In this document: positions 1 through 5,570 of the stretch, in pieces
How the letters are laid out: each line of letters opens with the position of its first letter
Numbering within the stretch: the stretch's first letter is position 1
Origin: Euryarchaeota archaeon UBA258
GTDB lineage: Archaea; Thermoplasmatota; Poseidoniia; Poseidoniales; Poseidoniaceae
Direction: 5' to 3'
Assembly (NCBI GenBank): GCA_002502605.1
Contig: DAPR01000002.1
Location: 8,269 to 18,200 of the forward strand
DNA: 9,932 bases
Program-made: the position numbers and the translations under genes
Notes under the pieces: generated by a model
Told to the model about the DNA's origin: nothing
Seen by the model: the letters and a program-made list of their open reading frames with translations, nothing else
Database searches by the model: none

Positions 1-855
1 GATCCAAGCATCAGCGCCCAAGGCTCCGCAACCTACCTCGTTGGTTCGCAGAATTGGCTCAAGATTTTGCCCGCAGCCCCGCTCACCATTGATGAGGCAG
101 ATCCGATTGAAGAATGGAGCATGACGGTCAAGGTTCGAAACCAATACACAACCGCTCAATCGGTCACTATTGATCTCGACAACGGGGAATCCTCGGCCTA
201 CGTTCAAACGCGCATTGGTAGCAACGATCGTTCCTTCGTTCTCGCCGTTGAAGAGGAGCGCGACGTGACAGTGTTTTTCGAAGTCTCTCAAACGACTTTG
301 CTAAACTTGGGGGCCGATGAATTCCCTACCAACCTCACTCTCTGGGCCCGCTCGGAAACGGTCAGTGATGCTGCAAGCACCACCCTCCAGGTTGTCCTTA
401 TCAAGCAGTCCAGTGCAAACGATGGCGCTGCAGCCGTGGATGATGGTTTGCCTCTAGGCGACATCATGATGTGGGTTGGGTTCATTGCGGTCATGGGCAT
501 AGGTGTATTTGTGATCCTCAACATTCTGCGAACAGAAGAAGAAGAAGACGACTACGGTGGCTGGGGCGAAGAGGGCTATGAAAACAGCTTAGAAGCGACT
601 TACGGTGCTGTAGCCTCAGCACCAACGGTTCCTGTGGCTGGCGCTTTGCCGACCTCGCTTCCACCATCAGCGCCAGCGGCTCCCGCTGCGCCGGCTCCTG
701 CACCAGCCGCACCAGCACAAGCCCCTGCACCAGCAGCGCCTGCACCTGTCGCAGCAGCACCTCCAGTTCCAGCTGAAGGCCTGCCAGAAGGCTGGACCAT
801 GGAGCAATGGGAAATCTACGGCCAAATGTGGATGGAGCAAAACGGAAGGGCTTGA
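1..855 (+). CDS. Surface-anchored protein with Ig-like ectodomain and C-terminal aromatic tail (5' partial)
   Basis: The frame is open from the first base, so the true start lies outside the window; a TTG at 67 is not a convincing start. About 284 residues are visible. The first ~150 are beta-rich with alternating hydrophobic residues and resemble the NEW3/CARDB-type Ig-like domains of archaeal cell-surface proteins (e.g. 'WSMTVKVRNQY', 'RDVTVFFEVSQ'). One membrane helix follows (about bases 463-528, 'IMMWVGFIAVMGIGVFVILNI'-like), then an acidic stretch (EEEEDDYGGWGEE), a Pro/Ala-rich linker (about 613-765) and a tail with 'GWTMEQWEIYGQMW'. The likely topology is ectodomain outside and tail inside. 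The tail on a flexible linker looks like a docking peptide (inference). Specific function is unknown. The nearest downstream gene, the thermosome, is 83 bases away and probably unrelated in function. Confidence 0.75.
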   Translation, partial: DPSISAQGSATYLVGSQNWLKILPAAPLTIDEADPIEEWSMTVKVRNQYTTAQSVTIDLDNGESSAYVQTRIGSNDRSFVLAVEEERDVTVFFEVSQTTLLNLGADEFPTNLTLWARSETVSDAASTTLQVVLIKQSSANDGAAAVDDGLPLGDIMMWVGFIAVMGIGVFVILNILRTEEEEDDYGGWGEEGYENSLEATYGAVASAPTVPVAGALPTSLPPSAPAAPAAPAPAPAAPAQAPAPAAPAPVAAAPPVPAEGLPEGWTMEQWEIYGQMWMEQNGRA

Positions 856-867
856 AGGCGACTTCAA
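852..867. repeat. Short inverted repeat over the stop codon
   Basis: TTGAAG (852-857) and CTTCAA (862-867) are perfect inverted repeats with a 4-base loop, overlapping the stop codon of the surface-protein gene. No T-run follows, so it is a weak candidate for a terminator. It lies 25 bases before a second, longer palindrome. Confidence 0.4.
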
Positions 868-892
868 CCCCATTGTGGCTCAAGCGTAGGGT

Positions 893-907
893 TCAAGACG
901 GTCTTGA
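893..907. promoter_or_regulatory. 15-base palindrome upstream of the thermosome gene
   Basis: TCAAGAC-G-GTCTTGA is a perfect palindrome with one central base, ending 31 bases before the thermosome ATG. There is no obvious AT-rich TATA box in the 83-base gap. The position suits an operator for a dimeric regulator, or a 5' UTR hairpin. Both are inference; only the symmetry is seen. Confidence 0.4.
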
Positions 908-923
908 CCTCCGCTGAGAATGC

Positions 924-929
924 AAGGAG
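924..929 (+). promoter_or_regulatory. Ribosome binding site of the thermosome gene
   Basis: AAGGAG lies 9 bases before the ATG at 939 and supports that start. The bases between it and the ATG (GCGATTTAC) also occur just before the start of the next gene at 2738. Confidence 0.7.
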
Positions 930-938
930 CGATTTACC

Positions 939-2570
939 ATGTACGGAAACGGTCAAGCCCCCATCTTCATTCTGAAGGATGGGACACAGCGAACACGAGG
1001 ACGAAGCGCACAATCAAACAACATCGCTGCAGCAAAAGCAGTCGCTGATGCTGTTCGTTCAACCCTCGGCCCAAAAGGCATGGACAAGATGCTCGTCGAT
1101 TCGATGGGCGACGTTGTCATCACCAACGACGGTGCGACCATCCTCAAAGAAATGGACATCGACCATCCTGCAGCAAAAATGATCATTGAAGTTGCGAAAA
1201 CTCAGGAGCAACACTGCTACGATGGAACCACCTCCGCAGTTGTTCTCTCTGGAGAACTGCTCAAGCGAAGTGAAGACCTCATTGAACAAAATGTTCACCC
1301 AACCGTCATCTGTGAAGGCTTCCGCCTCGCAGCAGAAAAAGCGGTTGAACTGCTCGAAAATCACGGAATCGCAACTCACAACGACGACGCCGTGCTCACT
1401 GAAGTCGCCAAAACGGCACTGACTGGCAAGTCAGCAGGAGCGGTGAAGAGTTTCATGGCAGATATCTGCGTTCGCTCGGTGAACGCTGTTGGTGTCATCG
1501 AAGGCGAAGAGCGAATGGTCGACTTGAGCGACATCAAGGTTGAGAAGCGTCAAGGCGGCTCAATCAAGGATTCAACCCTCATCGATGGTATCCTCCTCGA
1601 CAAGGAGCGCGTCCACGCCGGCATGCCCCGCAGCGTGACGGATGCGCACATTGCTTTGGTGAACTCAGCGATTGAAGTGAAGAAAACTGAAGTGGATGCG
1701 AAGATTCAAATTACAGATCCTAGCCAACTTGCCCTCTTTTTAGAAGAAGAAGAGAATTACATTCGCGGACTTGTCGAGAAAATCCAAGCTGCCGGAGCAA
1801 CAGTTCTCGTGTGCCAGAAAGGCATCGATGAATTGGCCCAGCACTACATGGCTAAAGCAGGGATTTTCGCTGTGCGCCGTGCTAAGAAATCCGATATGGA
1901 AGCACTGTCCAAGGCCACCAGCGGTCGAATTGTGACCAACTTAGATGACCTCTCAGCGGACGACTTGGGCCATGCTGCCAAGGTGGAAGAGCGTAAGATT
2001 GGTGAATCCGACATGACGTTCATTACTGGCTGCCCAGAGGCAAAATCAGTTTCAGTCCTCCTTCGAGGAGGCACAGAACACGTTGTCGATGAAATCCGAA
2101 GAGCTTTCGATGATGCTGTTGGTGTTGTGTCAGTTGCTTGGGAAGATGGGGCAGTCCTCACCGGCGGGGGCAGTGTTCTAGCAGCCCTCTCTAGAGATTT
2201 ACGAACCTATGCTGAAACCGTTGGTGGACGCGAACAAATGGCCATCGAAGCGTTTGCTTCAGCCCTCGAAATCATCCCTCGTACACTTGCTGAAAATGCA
2301 GGTTTGGATCCCGTTACGACCTTGATTGAACTCCGTAAGGCACACGCCGATGGACACTCACACGCTGGTATCAACGTCTACGAAGGAGGCGTTGTTGACA
2401 TGAAGGCCGCCAATGTCGTTGAGCCAATGCGGGTTGTTGAACAAGCGATTCAATCTGCCACTGAAACAGCCATCATGATCTTGCGAATCGATGACGTCAT
2501 TTCTTCAAAAGGCGTTTCGATGGGTGACGACATGGGTGGCATGGGCGGCATGGGCGACTTCCAAATGTGA
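939..2570 (+). CDS. ths: Thermosome subunit (group II chaperonin)
   Basis: This 543-residue protein has the usual length of archaeal thermosome subunits, which form a double-ring, ATP-driven cytoplasmic folding chamber with a built-in lid. Family signatures are clear: 'GPKGMDKML' (44-52), 'NDGATIL' (63-69) for nucleotide/Mg binding, 'DGTTSAVVL' (95-103), '[12 protein letters not shown]' before the second equatorial half, catalytic Asp403 in '[11 protein letters not shown]', and a Gly-Met-rich tail '[11 protein letters not shown]'. One deviation: the near-invariant Gly before DGTT is Tyr94 ('HCYDGTT'), so the family's GDGTT reads YDGTT. ATG at 939 is supported by a ribosome binding site and by the standard N-terminus. 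The gene stands alone, with 83 bases before it and 167 after. Identity is very secure; whether the organism has other subunits cannot be told here. Confidence 0.97.
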   Translation: MYGNGQAPIFILKDGTQRTRGRSAQSNNIAAAKAVADAVRSTLGPKGMDKMLVDSMGDVVITNDGATILKEMDIDHPAAKMIIEVAKTQEQHCYDGTTSAVVLSGELLKRSEDLIEQNVHPTVICEGFRLAAEKAVELLENHGIATHNDDAVLTEVAKTALTGKSAGAVKSFMADICVRSVNAVGVIEGEERMVDLSDIKVEKRQGGSIKDSTLIDGILLDKERVHAGMPRSVTDAHIALVNSAIEVKKTEVDAKIQITDPSQLALFLEEEENYIRGLVEKIQAAGATVLVCQKGIDELAQHYMAKAGIFAVRRAKKSDMEALSKATSGRIVTNLDDLSADDLGHAAKVEERKIGESDMTFITGCPEAKSVSVLLRGGTEHVVDEIRRAFDDAVGVVSVAWEDGAVLTGGGSVLAALSRDLRTYAETVGGREQMAIEAFASALEIIPRTLAENAGLDPVTTLIELRKAHADGHSHAGINVYEGGVVDMKAANVVEPMRVVEQAIQSATETAIMILRIDDVISSKGVSMGDDMGGMGGMGDFQM

Positions 2571-2623
2571 AGTCGGACCTAAAGCGACCACCTCTATGTG
2601 CCGAGCAGCCTCCCTTCTACGGG

Positions 2624-2634
2624 CTAAAATTATT
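2624..2634 (+). promoter_or_regulatory. Possible TATA box for the ferredoxin-flavodoxin operon
   Basis: CTAAAATTATT is the most AT-rich stretch of the 167-base gap after the thermosome gene. An archaeal start site about 25 bases downstream would leave a leader of roughly 75-80 bases before the ATG at 2738. No convincing BRE is seen, so this is tentative. Confidence 0.3.
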
Positions 2635-2642
2635 GGTGAAAT

Positions 2643-2674
2643 GTTCGCCCTGTCTGATGAGAACAAGTGCGAAC
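2643..2674. repeat. Inverted repeat GTTCGC...GCGAAC in the operon leader
   Basis: GTTCGC (2643-2648) and GCGAAC (2669-2674) are perfect 6-base inverted repeats around a 20-base spacer in the gap between the thermosome gene and the next operon. It could fold in the leader RNA or be a split operator; a 6-base match may also be chance. Confidence 0.25.
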
Positions 2675-2737
2675 CTTGAAAGGCCCCTCCATGGTGGGAA
2701 AGTTTGCTTACGACCAACGTGAGTAGAGGCGATTTAC

Positions 2738-4699
2738 ATGACCATTGTGGCAAAGGTGTGGATTGATGAAGATTGCATCACCTGTGATGCGTGCCAGGAC
2801 ATCTGTCCAGAAGTGTTTGAGGTCAACGATGACACTTCCAAAATTCTAGCGGCAGTTCGCACCGATGGTAAATTCGATCGCAATGAAGGTGGCTCGCTTA
2901 TGGTCGGCTCACTTGGGGCCGATTATGGCGAAATGATTCTTGAAGCTGCAGAGGCTTGTCCAGTGGAAGTCATCAAATTCGAACTGGTCACCGACGGCGC
3001 AGCAGCAGTTGAACCCGTTGCTGCAGCTGAGGTCGCTGTTGAAGCAGCACCTCCAGCAGCCGCTATTGCAACAGGCGGCAGCGAAGCATTCCAAGCGCTC
3101 ATGGGCGGCGACCGAAGCCTTGCGATTTTCTTTGGCTCTCAAACTGGTAACGCAGCAGGCCTTGCAGACAAAACAGCAAAACTTGCTGCAGATTACGGCT
3201 TGATTCCAACCGTCTACGACATGGATGGGTTCGATGCAGCTCAACTCAACGCCCATCCACGTACGCTGATCATAACCTCGACTTGGGGCGAAGGTGAGAT
3301 GCCAGACAATGCTGAAACATTGTGGAACACTGTCAGCAGTGGAAAGCCGTCGTTATCAAACGTTCACTTCAGCATTTGTGCCATCGGCGATTCATCCTAT
3401 GACGAGTTCTGCAAGGCAGGAACCGATTGGGATGAAAAGTACACTGAACTCGGAGCAACACGTGTTCATGACATCATTTTGTGCGATGTCGACTTCGATA
3501 CACCGTGGGCCCAGTGGGTGGCTCAAGCGCTTCCAAAGATTGCTTGTGTTGACGAATCAGGTACGCTCCAAGAAGTTCTCCTGGATGAGATGATTGAGTA
3601 TGGCTCTGGCACCTCTGACGAACTCGCTGATGGTGACTTCGCTCCCGGAACTGTGGTCAAAGCAGACCTCTCAATCACCCTCTCCCTGTTCCGCTACTGC
3701 CCTGCAGCCAATGAATCAGGATGGGATACCATCTCCTGTGCAGTGCCCGGGCATGCAACCGTGGAAGATCTTCTGACAGCCATCCAACAGGATGTTGACG
3801 GCAGTTTCGCTTTCCGACGAGGCAACGGAAACGGCACCCCCACAAGCGGCGTTCGTGTCAACGGACGAGTGGTTCTTGCAGATCTGGCCAACATCAGTGA
3901 TTTGGTAGCCGAAGATGGTCTGCTCAAGGTGGAGCCTCTTCCAGGCTACCCCGTCATTCGAGATTTAGTGGTCGACTACACATCATACGAGACGAACAGA
4001 AGCCAAAGCAAACCATGGCTCCGTGCTGACCCCCGTGAAGGTGCGACCTTGCTTAATGGCAGTCCAATGGGCACCATGGAAGCCTCAATGGCCACAACGC
4101 TGCACGCAATGACGGACATCTCTTCCTATCAACTGCTCCACTCAATGTCCGACACAGTTCCATTCGACAACGCCTACAAAGGACCAGGTGTGCTCCTTCA
4201 ATCTTGGACTCGAACACTCGACCCTCGAACAGGCGATGAACAGAAAGCAGAACTTGTCAAGATGATGAACGATGAGAATGGTGTGTGGTCCGAAGCCGAT
4301 ATGGCCTCGATTGCCCGCTACGGTGCTGAAGGACGAACTGCTGCTAAAGGCCTCAACGCAGCCCGAGCGCACCTGTTGAACATCAACAATTACAGCGGTC
4401 CTCACGGCCGACTTGTCAAATGGTACGGCCGCAGTGTCAAGTGGAGCGGTAATGTCAATGAAACCACCCTCTACCGTCAAGTTCTCGGTCCTGTTGGCCT
4501 TATCAGCAACATTTTCGACGGAGTTTCTGCTCGTATGTTCCTCGGATTCACTCGAACTGGTGCACCACCGATTCGTAGCCTCCAAGCGCTCGTTGCGCCC
4601 CCTGCCGGTGTTGGGAAAATTCCTAACATGATCAATCGCAAAGTTGAGGCTCACCACGAAGTGGTCAGTTTGTTCAATGAAATCGACCAGAGGTTCTGA
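2738..4699 (+). CDS. Ferredoxin-flavodoxin-SdhB-like fusion protein lacking SdhB iron-sulfur ligands
   Basis: Four parts are seen in 653 residues. (a) 1-82: ferredoxin with Cys13, Cys16, Cys19, then Cys23-Pro, and distal Cys74-Pro; enough for one 4Fe-4S cluster. (b) 83-126: Ala/Glu-rich linker. (c) 127-270: flavodoxin like the FMN domain of sulfite reductase, with phosphate loop 'GSQTGNA' (133-139), 'STWGEGEMPDN' (181-191) and 'GDSSYDEFCKAGTDWD' (217-232). (d) 311-548: SdhB homologue, shown by 'FAFRRG' (358-362), 'VEPLPGYPVIRDLVVD' (398-413), 'KPWL' (425-428), 'GPGVLLQSW' (482-490) and 'NDENGVW' (511-517). All SdhB cluster cysteines are replaced, and no cysteine occurs after 334. Residues 549-653 are unassigned. 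Likely cytoplasmic, able to carry electrons through the N-terminal half. ATG at 2738 has a weak GAGG 8 bases upstream. It is operonic with the next gene (9-base gap), whose HdrB-like product matches the usual SdhB-SdhE partnership. Domain calls are solid; overall function is unknown. Confidence 0.88.
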   Translation: MTIVAKVWIDEDCITCDACQDICPEVFEVNDDTSKILAAVRTDGKFDRNEGGSLMVGSLGADYGEMILEAAEACPVEVIKFELVTDGAAAVEPVAAAEVAVEAAPPAAAIATGGSEAFQALMGGDRSLAIFFGSQTGNAAGLADKTAKLAADYGLIPTVYDMDGFDAAQLNAHPRTLIITSTWGEGEMPDNAETLWNTVSSGKPSLSNVHFSICAIGDSSYDEFCKAGTDWDEKYTELGATRVHDIILCDVDFDTPWAQWVAQALPKIACVDESGTLQEVLLDEMIEYGSGTSDELADGDFAPGTVVKADLSITLSLFRYCPAANESGWDTISCAVPGHATVEDLLTAIQQDVDGSFAFRRGNGNGTPTSGVRVNGRVVLADLANISDLVAEDGLLKVEPLPGYPVIRDLVVDYTSYETNRSQSKPWLRADPREGATLLNGSPMGTMEASMATTLHAMTDISSYQLLHSMSDTVPFDNAYKGPGVLLQSWTRTLDPRTGDEQKAELVKMMNDENGVWSEADMASIARYGAEGRTAAKGLNAARAHLLNINNYSGPHGRLVKWYGRSVKWSGNVNETTLYRQVLGPVGLISNIFDGVSARMFLGFTRTGAPPIRSLQALVAPPAGVGKIPNMINRKVEAHHEVVSLFNEIDQRF

Positions 4700-4703
4700 G
4701 GTG
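4698..4703 (+). promoter_or_regulatory. Ribosome binding site of the HdrB-like gene
   Basis: GAGGTG overlaps the stop codon of the preceding gene and lies 5 bases before the ATG at 4709. The arrangement implies translation from one shared transcript. Confidence 0.55.
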
Positions 4704-4708
4704 TTGAC

Positions 4709-5569
4709 ATGGCTGTGAAAATTGCATATTACGCAGGAAACACCGCACGAGCAGCATCCTCGGAAGTCGAAGACTGCATTCAACCGCTTTGCAAGACCCT
4801 TGGCATCCAACTCATTGAACTCCCAAAGGCTTCCAGCGATGGTGGAAACATCATCAAACAATCATCGCCAAAGTTACAACATGCACTTGTGGCCCGAAAC
4901 TTAGCGCTTGCTGAAGCAAAAAAAGTCGACGTGTTGACGACCTGTGCGACAAGTTATGGCATCATGTGTGACACCGTTGATGAATTTTCACGCGACCATG
5001 GTTTCGCAAACTCCGTCAATAATTTGGTGGCACGAACCACCGGTATCGAGTACCAAGGTGAATCTAAACCACGACACTTGCTCCATTTCCTTGTTGAAGA
5101 AATTGGCCTTGAAACCATCCGAGATGCCGTGATCAATCCAATCCGCATGGACGTAGCAGCTTACTATGGACCAAACATGCAACGCGATGGAGCAACATCT
5201 GGCGATGATGCGTTCATGCCAACCTACCTCGAGCAATTGATTGTTGCACTTGGCGGCACACCTGTCGACTATGACTCAAAATGCCAAAGCGTTGGAGCAC
5301 CTGCACTTCTCACCATCAACAAGCCTGTGATGAAAATGACGGCAGCTGTTTTGGCCGATGCTAAAAGCAGCGGTGCAGACCTTATGGTGAGTGCTTGCAC
5401 CATTTCACATTCGAATCTTGATTCTTATCAATCCAAGGCTGGGAAAATCAGCGGAAAGAAGACCTCAATGCCAATCGTTCATCTCGCTGAATTGGTTGCT
5501 TTTGCCTTGGGTCACTTCCCAGATCGATTTGCACAACTCAGGGTTCGTTCCCTTGTGATTGGCGGATGA
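4709..5569 (+). CDS. HdrB/SdhE-like CCG-domain protein with most cluster cysteines lost
   Basis: This 286-residue protein has the length and two-fold layout of HdrB (heterodisulfide reductase subunit B) and of SdhE/SdhC-type CCG subunits. Landmarks are 'YYAGNTARAASSEVE' at the N-terminus, 'ALVARNLALAEA' (59-70), 'MDVAAYYGPNMQR' (147-159), 'YLEQLIVALGG' (173-183) and 'SACTISHSNLD' (228-238). In HdrB ten cysteines hold two noncubane 4Fe-4S clusters. By eye alignment they are here Asn11, Ser43, Asp44, Cys79, Ser82 (first motif) and Pro155, Ser194, Val195, Cys230, Ser233 (second). Only the first Cys of each CxxC pair survives; other cysteines are 23, 28, 87 and 192. Normal HdrB-type cluster binding is therefore unlikely. 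It follows the SdhB-like fusion gene by 9 bases and probably binds that protein as SdhE binds SdhB. Its frame is intact and does not look like a pseudogene. Function is unknown. Confidence 0.85.
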   Translation: MAVKIAYYAGNTARAASSEVEDCIQPLCKTLGIQLIELPKASSDGGNIIKQSSPKLQHALVARNLALAEAKKVDVLTTCATSYGIMCDTVDEFSRDHGFANSVNNLVARTTGIEYQGESKPRHLLHFLVEEIGLETIRDAVINPIRMDVAAYYGPNMQRDGATSGDDAFMPTYLEQLIVALGGTPVDYDSKCQSVGAPALLTINKPVMKMTAAVLADAKSSGADLMVSACTISHSNLDSYQSKAGKISGKKTSMPIVHLAELVAFALGHFPDRFAQLRVRSLVIGG

Positions 5570-5570
5570 T

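Noticed and set aside
613..765. Low-complexity GCACCAGC-type repeats
   Set aside because: They encode the Pro/Ala linker of the surface protein; not a mobile or CRISPR repeat. The long minus-strand frames here are shadows of this bias.
2530..2556. Direct repeats of ATGGGTGGC-like units
   Set aside because: They encode the Gly-Gly-Met tail normal for thermosome subunits.
4142..4861. Long minus-strand open frame (239 codons)
   Set aside because: It lies antisense to the SdhB-like and HdrB-like genes, whose homology is clear. The translation shows no recognisable motif and it has no ribosome binding site of note.
3668..5569. Possibility that the SdhB-like and HdrB-like genes are pseudogenes
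   Set aside because: Both frames are open over full family length, with good start contexts and preserved fold motifs. The changes are confined largely to the cluster ligands rather than spread with stops or frameshifts.
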